Positions 26,531 through 35,056 of a stretch of 64,000 nucleotides of DNA are shown here, one piece after another; position 1 is the stretch's first letter; each line of letters starts with the position of its first letter. Location: the NCBI RefSeq assembly GCF_003054055.1, contig NZ_QBKI01000001.1, forward strand, positions 496,001 through 560,000. The letters are read 5' to 3'. The notes beneath the pieces were generated by a model that was not told the DNA's origin, searched no databases, and worked only from the letters and a program-made list of their open reading frames with translations. Made by a program: the position numbers and the translations under genes. Source of the stretch: Pontibacter mucosus (GTDB taxonomy: Bacteria; Bacteroidota; Bacteroidia; Cytophagales; Hymenobacteraceae).

Positions 26531-27067
26531 ATGGCCAAGACCAAGAAAGAACTCATCTTAGACACCGCATTAACCCTTTTCGCAGAGAAGGGGTACGATG
26601 CCACTCCCACCAGCCAGATAGCGAAGGTAGCTGGCGTATCAGAGGGCCTGATTTTTAAGCACTACATCAGCAAGGAAAACCTGCTGGAGGCGGTAGTGAA
26701 GGCCGGTTACAGGCGTATTACCGAACGAAGCAAGAAATCGGTGGAGGAGAACGACCCAGCCAAGCTGATCAGCAACGTACTGGACATGCCACAGAAACTG
26801 GTGGAGGATGAGCGTGATTTTTGGCGGATGCAGTTCCGGATGGTGGACGAGGAAGTGGCGCAGCGCCACCACCAGCGCTACCTGAACTCGGTGAAGAAAA
26901 AGCTGAACGAGGCCTTCCGCAAGCTGGGCCACAAAGAGCCGGAGCTCGAGACGGAGATCCTGATGCTGCTGGTGGAGGGGCTCTGGAGGGCCTACCTGAC
27001 CAACGAAGACAAGAAGCACTTCACCAAGATGCTGGACCTGATTAAGGCCAAGTTTATCAACGAATAA
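26531..27067 (+). CDS. TetR/AcrR-family transcriptional regulator
   Basis: 178 residues. The N-terminal helix-turn-helix is clear (ILDTALTLFAEKGYDATPTSQIAKVAGVSEGLIFKHY, typical TetR). The C-terminal ligand domain is not diagnostic for a substrate. It stands alone on the plus strand; the neighbour upstream is divergent (exported protein, start 26264), so an intergenic operator between 26265 and 26530 may control both. A TATTTTTG box (26456-26463) lies 67 nt before the ATG. Confidence 0.92.
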   Translation: MAKTKKELILDTALTLFAEKGYDATPTSQIAKVAGVSEGLIFKHYISKENLLEAVVKAGYRRITERSKKSVEENDPAKLISNVLDMPQKLVEDERDFWRMQFRMVDEEVAQRHHQRYLNSVKKKLNEAFRKLGHKEPELETEILMLLVEGLWRAYLTNEDKKHFTKMLDLIKAKFINE

Positions 27068-27095
27068 ATTTTAAGAACCTCATATCAATACAAAC

Positions 27096-27131
27096 AAAAA
27101 GCCTCCCGGTGCACCGGGAGGCTTTTTGTTT
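27096..27131 (+). terminator. Intrinsic terminator after the TetR gene
   Basis: AAAAAGCCTCCCGG pairs with CCGGGAGGCTTTTT over a 4-nt TGCA loop (27096-27127), with GTTT following; works in both directions, also for the convergent small gene. Confidence 0.9.
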
Positions 27132-27152
27132 CATGGCGATAGTGTAGTCTTG

Positions 27153-27461
27153 TTAGCCCTTGTAAACCACGTTAAACTTCTTCAACTCGTCTACCGGGCC
27201 AAAGTGCTTCTTCTCGATGGTCTTGCCGCGGCGCTTCAGGTGCACCTCTACCGGGGCCATGGTTTTGGTCATGTCGGAGTTTACCACCTTCACATAAAAC
27301 TTTCTGGCTTCGTCAGAGGCACCCTTCTCAAAAGTATGGCGCTGCTGGTTGCCGTTTACCGGAAGCCCCGGAATTACCTGATACGTCGTGCAAACCACCT
27401 CATACTTAGGAAGAAACGGTTTGATGATGCTAAAAGAAACTTTTCTAAGTAAGCTTTTCAT
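27153..27461 (-). CDS. Hypothetical small basic protein
   Basis: 102 residues, strongly basic at the start (MKSLLRKVSFSIIKPFLPKY). It contains QVIPGLPVNGNQQRHTF, DEARKFYVKVVNSDM and EVHLKRRGKTIEKKHFGPVDE. No family is recognised, although the length and composition look like a real conserved protein rather than a chance frame. It faces the TetR terminator and is preceded by 260 bases that hold only AAGTATAA motifs. Confidence 0.6.
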   Translation of the reverse strand: MKSLLRKVSFSIIKPFLPKYEVVCTTYQVIPGLPVNGNQQRHTFEKGASDEARKFYVKVVNSDMTKTMAPVEVHLKRRGKTIEKKHFGPVDELKKFNVVYKG

Positions 27462-27720
27462 ATAAGTGAACGATTAGGGGGATACGTTTCTATATCGCAA
27501 TGTAGCGCTTTATTTGATATTTCAAAGTATGGCGGCTGCAAAAAAGTGCAATTTAGCTCCTAACCATTTCGTTCTGGATTAGGTTCATCTTCGAAGCAGA
27601 CAATCCTGATTAATTTTCGTGCAGCGGCAGGAAGGCGCAAAAAGAACTACTTTTCCTAGGAAGAGAACCAGAAGTATAAAGTATAACTATTTGAATATCA
27701 GCTACAGAAGATGCTGCTGG

Positions 27721-28404
27721 TTAGCGAGGCAGCAGTGGTTTTACGCCTCGTGTCATCTCGCGTTTGCCGGGAGGGCCGGGCAGCGCCTCCACTACGTAGC
27801 CAGCGGCTTTCAGGCTGCGCTTAAACGAGCCCTTGGCACAGTACGTAACCAGAATGCCACCCGGGCGGGTAGCCTTATACAGTTTTTCGAACATGGCGTC
27901 GGACCACAGCTCCGGCTGCTTTTCGGGGGCAAAGGCATCGAAGTATACTACATCATAATAAGAGTTCGGCGCCACAAACTCCTCCAGCGACTCGTGCATT
28001 TTCTGCAGCGTGAAGTAGGGGATTACCTCTGCCGGCTCATTCCAGGGGGCTTTGTGCAGCTTCAGGAAATAGTCGTACAACTCCGGGTTCAGGATGATGT
28101 TCTCGTAGTGCAGCTGCTGCACCACCTCCTCTGCCAGCGGGTGCTTCTCCAGCGTATCGTACTGGATAAAGGCCTTCTTGGCCAGCGCGTACGGAAAGGT
28201 CAGGATAGCATTCAGGCCGGTGCCGAAACCAACCTCAAGCACCTTGAGGTCTTTCTTCTGCTCCAGCGCGTGCTCCAGCCCATACTTCACAAACACATGC
28301 TGCGATTCCTGCAGAGCGCCATGCACCGAGTGGTAATGCTCGTTCAGTTCGGGCACGTAAAGGGTGTTGGAGCCGTCTTTTGTCTGTCGGATTTCGAGGT
28401 GCAT
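27721..28404 (-). CDS. mnmD: tRNA (mnm5s2U34) methyltransferase MnmD
   Basis: 227 residues. A stand-alone MnmD, i.e. the SAM-dependent methyltransferase half of MnmC without the FAD oxidase half, as in many Bacteroidota and Firmicutes. It completes 5-methylaminomethyl-2-thiouridine at the wobble position of certain tRNAs. Visible: the SAM motif LEVGFGTGLNAILTF, YDVVYFDAFAPEKQPELWS, and GGILVTYCAKGSFKRSLKAAGY. ATG 28404 is preferred to an upstream TTG. A TACCTTTG box (28431-28424 on the minus strand) lies about 20 nt before the start. Confidence 0.93.
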   Translation of the reverse strand: MHLEIRQTKDGSNTLYVPELNEHYHSVHGALQESQHVFVKYGLEHALEQKKDLKVLEVGFGTGLNAILTFPYALAKKAFIQYDTLEKHPLAEEVVQQLHYENIILNPELYDYFLKLHKAPWNEPAEVIPYFTLQKMHESLEEFVAPNSYYDVVYFDAFAPEKQPELWSDAMFEKLYKATRPGGILVTYCAKGSFKRSLKAAGYVVEALPGPPGKREMTRGVKPLLPR

Positions 28405-28519
28405 GGTTTTTGTGTTACTTTGCAAAGGTACGCATTACAGCAGAGAGCTCGCAATATATTATAATCAGAATTCACCAAATTTATATACGCAGGCTCAAAA
28501 CAAAGAACATCTTCTCCCC

Positions 28520-28951
28520 ATGGCAAGAGTAAAAGTAAGCATTCCTCCGCATACCCATTTCACGGCGAGCATCCCCGTGCGCGTCACCGACCTCAACTAC
28601 GGCAACCACCTGGGCAACGATGCGCTGCTTTCCATACTGCACGAGGCACGCATGCAGCTGTTAGGCCATTTCGGCTGGAGCGAGCTAAGTATAGGCGGCG
28701 CCAGCCTGATCATGGCCGATGTGGTGATAGAGTACAAGGGCGAGGGCTTCTACGGCGACGTGCTAAGTATAAGTATGGCTTTTGATGATATCAGCAAGTA
28801 TGGCTTCGATATCACCTACCACGTGCGTAACCAGAGTGGCAAGGAAGTGGCCCGCGCCAAAACCGGCATGCTTTGCTTTAATTACCAGGAGCGTAAGCTG
28901 ATGGCCCTGCCCGACGAAGTAAAGGCAAAGATTGAAACTAAAGCCGGATGA
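28520..28951 (+). CDS. Acyl-CoA thioesterase, hotdog fold (4HBT type)
   Basis: 143 residues. A single hotdog domain with the 4-hydroxybenzoyl-CoA thioesterase-type start PVRVTDLNYGNHLGNDALLSILHEAR, including the conserved D-x-NYGNH acid/base stretch. It hydrolyses an acyl-CoA, giving the free acid; chain specificity unknown. ATG 28520 is chosen since the upstream frame has no hotdog sequence. It ends 18 nt before rlmN, but the TAATTTTG box in this gap suggests rlmN also has its own promoter. Confidence 0.88.
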   Translation: MARVKVSIPPHTHFTASIPVRVTDLNYGNHLGNDALLSILHEARMQLLGHFGWSELSIGGASLIMADVVIEYKGEGFYGDVLSISMAFDDISKYGFDITYHVRNQSGKEVARAKTGMLCFNYQERKLMALPDEVKAKIETKAG

Positions 28952-28957
28952 TTTTTG

Positions 28958-28965
28958 TAATTTTG
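28958..28965 (+). promoter_or_regulatory. -7 box abutting the rlmN start codon
   Basis: TAATTTTG matches TAnnTTTG, and only four bases separate it from the rlmN ATG (28970). With TTG at 28932-28934 as a weak -33. If used, transcription would begin at or next to the start codon. Confidence 0.45.
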
Positions 28966-28969
28966 TGGT

Positions 28970-30043
28970 ATGAATTTGATTGCAGACATTCCGGTTTTAA
29001 CCAAGAAAGATATTCGTAAGCTGTCGCTCGACGACCTGAAGGCCTGGCTCGTGGAGAACGGCGAAAAGGCTTTCCGGGCCAAGCAGGTATACGAATGGCT
29101 CTGGAAGCACGCGGCCCAGTCGTTTGCGGAGATGAACAACGTGAGCCTGGCCCTGCGCGAGAAGCTGGACCAGCACTTTGCCATTAACGCCGTGCAGGTG
29201 GCCACCGAGCAGCTGAGCAACGACGGCACGATCAAATCTGCCTTCAAACTCTACGACAGCAACATTGTGGAGGGCGTGCTCATTCCGCACGAGGAGCGCA
29301 AGACGGCTTGCGTCAGCAGCCAGGTAGGTTGCTCGCTTACCTGTAAGTTCTGCGCCACCGGCTACATGGACCGCGTCCGCAACCTCGATGCCGCCGAGAT
29401 CTACGATCAGGTGGTACGCATCAACGAGCAAAGTATGCGGCAGTACGGCCAGCCGCTCTCCAACATCGTGTACATGGGCATGGGCGAGCCGATGCTCAAT
29501 TATGCCAACGTAATGAAGAGCATCGAGCGCATCACCGCCCACGATGGTTTGGGGATGGCGGCACGTCGCATCACGGTAAGCACGGCCGGTATTGCCAAGA
29601 TGATCAAGAAAATGGCTGATGATGGTGTGAAGGCAAACTTGGCCCTGTCGCTGCACGCAGCCAACGACGAGAAGCGCAACCAGATCATGCCCATCAACGA
29701 GACCAACTCGCTGGAGGCGCTGAAGGATGCTCTGAAGCACTACCACCAGGTAACGGGTCGCAAGGTAACGTACGAGTACATCGTGTTCGATAACTTCAAC
29801 GACACCCTGCAGGATGCTGAGGAGTTGCTGCGTTTCTCCAAGATCATCCCGTGCAAAATCAACCTGATAGAGTATAACCCAATCGAGAACGCTGATTTCG
29901 TGAACACCGACGACGACCGTCTGCAGGCGTTTATCTACTACCTGGCCGACCGTGGCCTGCAGGTAAACGTGCGCCGCAGCCGTGGCAAAGACATTGATGC
30001 AGCCTGCGGTCAGCTGGCTGTGAAGGAAAAGCAACCGGCGTAA
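28970..30043 (+). CDS. rlmN: 23S rRNA (adenine2503-C2)-methyltransferase
   Basis: 357 residues. Radical SAM enzyme that methylates A2503 of 23S rRNA and A37 of tRNAs, improving translational fidelity. Visible: the helical N-terminal domain (ENGEKAFRAKQVYEWLWKHAAQSF), the VSSQVGCSLTCKFCATGY cluster motif CxxxCxxC, GMGEPMLNYANVMKS, and the two catalytic Cys (that in CVSSQVGC and that in DAACGQLA near the C-terminus). Complete. The TAnnTTTG box four bases upstream is notable. Confidence 0.97.
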   Translation: MNLIADIPVLTKKDIRKLSLDDLKAWLVENGEKAFRAKQVYEWLWKHAAQSFAEMNNVSLALREKLDQHFAINAVQVATEQLSNDGTIKSAFKLYDSNIVEGVLIPHEERKTACVSSQVGCSLTCKFCATGYMDRVRNLDAAEIYDQVVRINEQSMRQYGQPLSNIVYMGMGEPMLNYANVMKSIERITAHDGLGMAARRITVSTAGIAKMIKKMADDGVKANLALSLHAANDEKRNQIMPINETNSLEALKDALKHYHQVTGRKVTYEYIVFDNFNDTLQDAEELLRFSKIIPCKINLIEYNPIENADFVNTDDDRLQAFIYYLADRGLQVNVRRSRGKDIDAACGQLAVKEKQPA

Positions 30044-30062
30044 AGTTTAAAATCAGTCAAAG

Positions 30063-30110
30063 TATAAACCCGGCTTCTGCTCATACTTGCAGAAGCCGGG
30101 TTTATATTTT
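30063..30110 (+). terminator. Intrinsic terminator after rlmN
   Basis: An 18-bp perfect stem (30063-30080 with 30089-30106, core AACCCGGCTTCTGC), followed by TTTT. The loop holds TATACTT-like bases. Confidence 0.88.
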
Positions 30111-30124
30111 AGAGCTGTACTTGG

Positions 30125-30760
30125 GCACTGTAAGGCAGCCGATTCGGACATCCCTGTCCGAAACCAATGCTGCTTCGGATTTCCAAATCCGCGTAAGCCC
30201 TACTTTTATACTTTCCAGTTTATACTTCTCTGAGCCACCGCTTCCCACAACTGGAACCAAGCTATCCTTACTAGCTTCTGTTCATCCTCCAGCCCCACAA
30301 ACCTACCGTTGCATTTATACTTTCTGCCCTCCTAGGCCGGGAGGCCTCGCCTTGGGGGTAGGGGCCCTCGATAAGGGCATCGCGCTGCTTTCGCTTCCTT
30401 TGCTCCTACGTCGCAATGCCCTCCGGGCACCGGAACCTCTCGAGGCGCTCAACCCAAAGGCTGGGAATCATTCGATAGCCTCCTAGTCTTTGCCACGTAA
30501 CAAGTATAAACTGTCCCCTTGAGGGGACTACAGGGGTGTTATAAACAGCAACAATGAAACTTATACTTCATCACCAGTAATCACAAGCTCCCCTCCTTGG
30601 ATAAGGAGGGGCCAGGGGTGGTTGGACCCGGTACTGTAAAAATTCGGACAAGGATGTCCGCAGCAGAAGAAGTTCCGGACAAAGAAGTCCGGAACAGCAG
30701 AATAACTCCCTCTCCTGTTTTTAGGGGAGAGCCGGGGAGGGGTAATCCTGTTCATCCGCA
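30125..30760 (+). repeat. Composite intergenic repeat, copy B
   Basis: The gene-free gap 30044-30938 is filled with the modules in the order: palindrome TTCGGACATCCCTGTCCGAA; an AAGCTATCCTTA/GTTCATCCTCCAG block; GGCCGGGAGG then the block with CATCGCGCTGCTTTCGC, CGGAACCTCTCGAGGCGC and CCCAAAGGCTGGGAA (30327-30485); CTGTCCCCTTGAGGGGAC; the GGAGGGG module (30587-30633); then TTCGGACAAGGATGTCCG and TCCGGACAAAGAAGTCCGGA; and CTCCCTCTCCTGTTTTTAGG. The same order recurs at 61575-62246 and in reverse at 12470-13205. Short frames within it are taken to be chance. Confidence 0.88.
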
Positions 30761-30900
30761 AATCCTGATGCAGACAAAGTATAAAGTATAAACAACGCCA
30801 GACACTCGCGGGACCCTGGAAACTGCGAGGTCATCAGGTTAAAGAACGCTAGTTTCGTTCTGAGGGCCAGTGCAGTTAGATCTGTCAAAGCAGCATCTAT

Positions 30901-30928
30901 CAACGAATAACGATCAACGAATAACGAT
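30901..30928. repeat. Tandem repeat of a 14-mer (CAACGAATAACGAT) x2
   Basis: Two exact copies of CAACGAATAACGAT, followed by TAACTAAC, just beyond the stop of the yihY-type gene (30939). Similar heptamer-derived tracts occur near other gene edges in this window. Confidence 0.85.
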
Positions 30929-30938
30929 TAACTAACAG

Positions 30939-31901
30939 CTACCCCTCAAACCTGCCCTCTGCCCGTGGGCGGCCGGTGCCTTCACGGTCCTGTGGCCTGT
31001 CGGCTAGCTCACGCTCTTCCACAAACACGGCATGCGACTTAGGGGTGATGTGCTGCCCATACTTGTGGGCGTACTGCTGTGTGAACTCTGCCCCGAAAAA
31101 CACAATCATAGAGGAGTAGTAGATCCAGACAAGGATGAGGATGATGGAGCCCGCCGCCCCGTAAGCCGAGCCAGGGTCGGAGGTGCCCAGGTACCAGCTG
31201 ATGAGGAGCTTGCCGATCGTGAAAAGCAGCGCCGTGATCAGGGCACCAATCAGCGTGTCTTTCCAGCGGATGTGGGCGTCGGGCAAATACTTCATGATCA
31301 GGGCAAAGAGCAAGGTAATCAGGCCAAGGGACAGGGAAAAGTCCAGCAGCTTGATGAGCCACACGCCGATGCTCGGCAATAACTGCCCGAGGTAATCGCT
31401 CAGCACCGAGATGGCCGCACTGATGACGAAGGAAATAAGCATCAGGAACGAGATGCTCAGGATAAGCCCGAAGGAGAACATGCGCTCCTTGGCCATCCGC
31501 AGGATGCTGCTGGTGGGCTTTATCTTCAGGTTCCAGACGCTGTTGAGCGACTGCTGCAGGGTAACAAAGAAGGTGGTGGCGGCAAAGATGAGCGTACCGA
31601 TGCCCACCCACATGGCCCAACCCGTCGACTCGGTCGTACTGGCATTCTGCACCATGGTCTGGATAGAGGAGGCAGCCTCCGGACTGATAGCCGCGGACGC
31701 CTGCTTCTCCAACTCTCCCGACACGGCCTTCTCGCCAAAGAAAAAGCCAGCCGCCTTAATGATGATGAGCAGCAGCGGAGGGATGGAGAAGATGGCGTTA
31801 AAGGCAAGTGCCGCCGCCAGCCGCAGTGCGTTCGCTTCCAGAAAACCGTCCACAGAGGTTTTAAGCAGCTGGAAAATTCCCTTAAGTGTATATTTGGCCA
31901 T
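30939..31901 (-). CDS. YihY/BrkB-family membrane protein
   Basis: 320 residues with about six transmembrane segments. The family signatures are visible: N-terminal FLEANALRLAAALAFNAIFSIPPLLLII, the middle GTLIFAATTFFVTLQQSLNSVWN, and AAGSIILILVWIYYSSMIVFFGAEFTQQYAHKYG. These are widespread proteins once thought to be RNase BN, now thought to be transporters or envelope proteins; the true role is not certain. A charged C-terminal tail (AVFVEERELADRPQDREGTG) is cytoplasmic or periplasmic. Monocistronic. Confidence 0.93.
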   Translation of the reverse strand: MAKYTLKGIFQLLKTSVDGFLEANALRLAAALAFNAIFSIPPLLLIIIKAAGFFFGEKAVSGELEKQASAAISPEAASSIQTMVQNASTTESTGWAMWVGIGTLIFAATTFFVTLQQSLNSVWNLKIKPTSSILRMAKERMFSFGLILSISFLMLISFVISAAISVLSDYLGQLLPSIGVWLIKLLDFSLSLGLITLLFALIMKYLPDAHIRWKDTLIGALITALLFTIGKLLISWYLGTSDPGSAYGAAGSIILILVWIYYSSMIVFFGAEFTQQYAHKYGQHITPKSHAVFVEERELADRPQDREGTGRPRAEGRFEG

Positions 31902-32043
31902 AGGGCGTGTTTTGTCTTCTGATGTGAATTTTAAACTACGCAGCGGCTTCTACTCAGGTTAAAACAGGGGCAACTGTAGCAGCGATGCAGCATCCTGAGC
32001 AAGTATAAATCCGTACACGGGAGCGCTACCAAAGTATAAACCG

Positions 32044-32778
32044 ATGGCCCTCCGACACCTGCTCAAGCCGATGTTTTTGTGCCTGCTGCTCCTGCCGCTG
32101 GCCTGCACCCATTCCCCCGAAGAGAAAGCCCAACGCATCGCCCGCGAGGTCATCGACAACATGGGCGGAGAGAAGGGCTGGAACGACACCCGCTACCTCG
32201 CCTGGACTTTCAGGGACCAGTACCAGGTGTGGGACAAGCAGCAGCACCGCTTCCGCTGGGAGATGGATAGCCTGGTAGCCGTTATCAGCACCGACACCAA
32301 GGACGGCAACGTATACGTGGCCGGAAAGGAGCTGCAGGAGGGAGAGGAAAAGCAGAAGCTGCTGGAGCGCGCCTATGCCCTTTGGATAAACAATTCGTAC
32401 TGGCTCGTGATGCCCTTTAAACTGCTGGACCCCGGCGTGAACCTAACCTACCTGGGCGAAGGCAAAACCATGGATGGCGCTCCGGCGGATGTGCTGGAGA
32501 TGACCTTTAACGAAGTGGGCCTGACGCCGCAGAACAAGTACCACGTTTGGGTAGACAAGGAGCAGGGGCTGGTGACGCAGTGGGCCTTTTTCCGGAACTA
32601 CGACGATGCCGAGCCCTCCTTTACCCGCCGCTGGAGCGACTACCGCGACTACGGAAGTATAAAACTGGCCAACGACCGCAGCAACCCCGAAAGCGACTTC
32701 AAGCTGCCGCACATTGCTGCCCCCGCCCAGGTACCGGACGAGGTGTTCAACAGCCCCACGCCGATTGAGAAATTTTAG
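32044..32778 (+). CDS. Hypothetical lipoprotein (LolA-like outline)
   Basis: 244 residues. MALRHLLKPMFLCLLLLPLACTH is a lipoprotein signal peptide with Cys in position 21. The mature part, with DNMGGEKGWNDTRYLAWTF, then repeated beta-strands and DVLEMTFNEVG, YHVWVDKEQGLVTQWAFF, recalls the LolA/LppX type half-barrel seen in several Bacteroidota families (for example DUF6503-like proteins). That match is by outline only. It ends near an inverted repeat and converges with the DUF4403 gene. Confidence 0.65.
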   Translation: MALRHLLKPMFLCLLLLPLACTHSPEEKAQRIAREVIDNMGGEKGWNDTRYLAWTFRDQYQVWDKQQHRFRWEMDSLVAVISTDTKDGNVYVAGKELQEGEEKQKLLERAYALWINNSYWLVMPFKLLDPGVNLTYLGEGKTMDGAPADVLEMTFNEVGLTPQNKYHVWVDKEQGLVTQWAFFRNYDDAEPSFTRRWSDYRDYGSIKLANDRSNPESDFKLPHIAAPAQVPDEVFNSPTPIEKF

Positions 32779-32800
32779 TTTATTAGACAAAGGACAAGGG

Positions 32801-32958
32801 GCGTATCTCGTAGCACGTATCACGATCAAGAACAAGTGAATATCCTTAAAAGGTAGAGAGTTTTCCACGTTAAGTAGCATTACATCTAGCTCACATTTTC
32901 TGTAGAGCCATACTTCTAACAAGTTGTCGTGCTACTTGATACGTGCTACGAGATACGC
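32801..32958. repeat. 158-bp element with perfect 22-bp inverted ends
   Basis: The first arm 32801-32822 (GCGTATCTCGTAGCACGTAT..) is an exact inverted copy of 32937-32958. About 114 bases without a gene lie between the arms. The element fills almost the whole gap between two convergent genes, starting 23 bases after one stop and ending 7 bases before the other. A miniature inverted-repeat element or a long-range bidirectional terminator would both fit. Confidence 0.8.
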
Positions 32959-32965
32959 CAGAAAA

Positions 32966-34420
32966 CTACAGCTTATCCACTGTTGCCGTTAGCGTGCCTT
33001 TGGCGTTTATCACGGCTTTTATGCCGTCCTGTGTCAGGTAAATGTTGTCGGGAGTAATCTCTTTTATACTTCCGCGCAGCAGCACCGACTCATGGATGCG
33101 GCCCTGGCTGTCGAGGGCGGACTGCAGCATCTTTCGGGCGTTGTTCACCTCGTGCTGCACCGGAATGCTCACCTGCTGCTGAATCATCGCTTCAAACTTG
33201 TTTTGCGCCAACCAACTGGCCGCACTCAGTATCTTGTCTTTCGTGTCGAGGTCGTAGGCTACATCGCGCACCCGTATCGAGGCGGTGGCCGCATCGTAAT
33301 AGGGCGTGCCGCGCAGGTATACTTTTCCTTGTATCTTCTTGGTGAACAGCCCGGCCTTGGTCTTGCCGTTCACGTCCAGCATCAGCACCAGTTGCTCCCC
33401 TCCGGGGCTGATGGCCGCCTCGTTCACCGTGATCTCGCTCTTGCCGCCATCAAAAGTATAAGTTTGCTTGGCCACCTGTTCCTGCAGCAGTTTGCTGGCA
33501 TGGGCGTAAGGGACACTGGCTGTCAAGCCGATCTGTATATCATCGCTCATGCGGTTGTCTACAATCAGGCGTGGCAGGTTCTTGTTTACCTGTACCTGCG
33601 GCTTGCCATCGGTAGTAACGGAGATGTAGGAGGTAACCCCGAGGCGGGTGTTCAGGTTGCCGTTCTGTGCCAGCAGCGGCGCCATGCGTACTTCCTGTGG
33701 CATCACCGTCAGCCAGGCGTTCAGGTTATCGTCGAGCTTTACGGGCTGCTGCAGCTGCTGCCAGGCGTCGGCCACATACTTTTTCACATCCAGCCGGTTT
33801 TGCAGCTCCTTATCCAGTTGCTGGGAGAGGGTGGCCATCTGCTGCCGCAGCGCCGGCTCCACAAAGCGGGCCAGGCCAATCCGGAGCGGGCCCAGTTCCA
33901 GCACAGGCTTGGTATTGCCCCACTCAAAGTCTCCGCTGGTGATGGTCTTGACCTTGTAATCCTCTGTTAAACCGATTTTGCTTTCGGTTTTGATGATCAT
34001 GTCGAAGGTGGTGTCCTCGGTTTTATCGATGGAGGGGCAGAACTTGCACGGGTCCCACTTCCAGCGGCCCTTGGCGTAGATGCGCAGCGGCACCGAGAAG
34101 TATATTTTGTCCCGGTCGGCGCGCATGCTCAGGCTGCCGTTGCGTGTTACCGTCACAGCCAGGTTGTCGTCGTTCAGGTTGGTGTCTTTGTACAGCGTGT
34201 TGGCGATCTCCTGGTTCAGCCTGCCCTCGATGGCGGCCACAGGTATAGAAATCGGGATGCTGATCGAGGAGAGTTGCGGCTTGTACGCAGGCATTGCCGA
34301 GGCGACTGTCTCCGGCGCGGCGGTGTTTAACTTATCGGTGCTGGAGCAACCGGGCAGGGCAAGGCCTGAGGTTACGAGCAGGAGCAGCACGGGCAGTTTA
34401 CGGAAAGTTTTTAGGGTCAC
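32966..34420 (-). CDS. DUF4403-family lipoprotein
   Basis: 484 residues. The signal peptide ends in LALPGCSS (lipobox), then a long beta-rich body of DUF4403, a family common in Bacteroidota: SISIPISIPVAAIEGRLNQEI at the start, a KWDPCKFCPS motif, VKTITSGDFEWGNTKPVLELGPLRIGL and a late YLRGTPYYDAATASIRVRDVAYDLD. The pattern suggests a lipid-binding-type repeat fold of the outer membrane or periplasm, but the function is not known to me. The start codon is GTG 34420. Confidence 0.85.
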   Translation of the reverse strand: MTLKTFRKLPVLLLLVTSGLALPGCSSTDKLNTAAPETVASAMPAYKPQLSSISIPISIPVAAIEGRLNQEIANTLYKDTNLNDDNLAVTVTRNGSLSMRADRDKIYFSVPLRIYAKGRWKWDPCKFCPSIDKTEDTTFDMIIKTESKIGLTEDYKVKTITSGDFEWGNTKPVLELGPLRIGLARFVEPALRQQMATLSQQLDKELQNRLDVKKYVADAWQQLQQPVKLDDNLNAWLTVMPQEVRMAPLLAQNGNLNTRLGVTSYISVTTDGKPQVQVNKNLPRLIVDNRMSDDIQIGLTASVPYAHASKLLQEQVAKQTYTFDGGKSEITVNEAAISPGGEQLVLMLDVNGKTKAGLFTKKIQGKVYLRGTPYYDAATASIRVRDVAYDLDTKDKILSAASWLAQNKFEAMIQQQVSIPVQHEVNNARKMLQSALDSQGRIHESVLLRGSIKEITPDNIYLTQDGIKAVINAKGTLTATVDKL

Positions 34421-34509
34421 GTTTTCAGCTGTTTAAAAAAGCGGCGCAAGGTAGCACAGGATTTTGATAACAGCTATAGGGCAAAGGTCGTTCCGAAAAA
34501 AAGGCGGGC

Positions 34510-34833
34510 TCAGGAAAGGTTCAGCAGCTTTTGCAGCATCTCGCGCACTTCCCCCTCGGTGGATAAGATGCCGCAGTCGATAAGCATGCCCTTGTGGTAG
34601 ATGGCAAAGAACGGCGTGCCTGTCAGTTTTACCTCCTGGCTGGAAACAGGGTTCTCGTGGGCGCTCATGCGCATGAAGTATACATCCTTGAAAGCCGGCT
34701 CATCGGACATCATGTTATACTTCGGCCTCATGACCTTGCACACCGGACACTCTACATCCGTAAACTTCACAATTACCTTCTCCCGCTCAAATATTACCCG
34801 CCTTAGCTCTTCGTCGTTTGATTCTTTTACCAT
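34510..34833 (-). CDS. Thioredoxin-like protein
   Basis: 107 residues. A thioredoxin fold with the pair CPVC near residue 30 (VIVKFTDVECPVCKVMRPKYNMMSDE) and the cis-proline region (TGTPFFAIYHKG). The first Cys-x-x-Cys is intact, so redox activity is likely; Pro-Val instead of Gly-Pro between the cysteines is uncommon. No signal peptide, so cytoplasmic. I start at ATG 34833; a GTG one codon earlier is possible. Confidence 0.88.
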   Translation of the reverse strand: MVKESNDEELRRVIFEREKVIVKFTDVECPVCKVMRPKYNMMSDEPAFKDVYFMRMSAHENPVSSQEVKLTGTPFFAIYHKGMLIDCGILSTEGEVREMLQKLLNLS

Positions 34834-35056
34834 CACTTTTATATCATCATAGCACTGCTGCCAGCTATAGGAGTATAGACGTTTGGGTGAGAATATGGGT
34901 TAAGGTAGATATTTATACTTTCTGCCGGGGCATGTGAGAGTCGCTTTGGGGATAAAAAGCAAGCTGCGGCTTGATTTTCAGGGAGGTACTGCTAAAAAGA
35001 AAAAAGCGATGCCACCGCACCGCCTTCCCTATACTTTATACTTGCAAGAGCTGCAG

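Noticed and set aside
28997..30034. A 345-codon open frame antisense to rlmN
   Set aside because: It is a shadow of a GC-rich gene with strong third-position bias; no homology pattern is visible.
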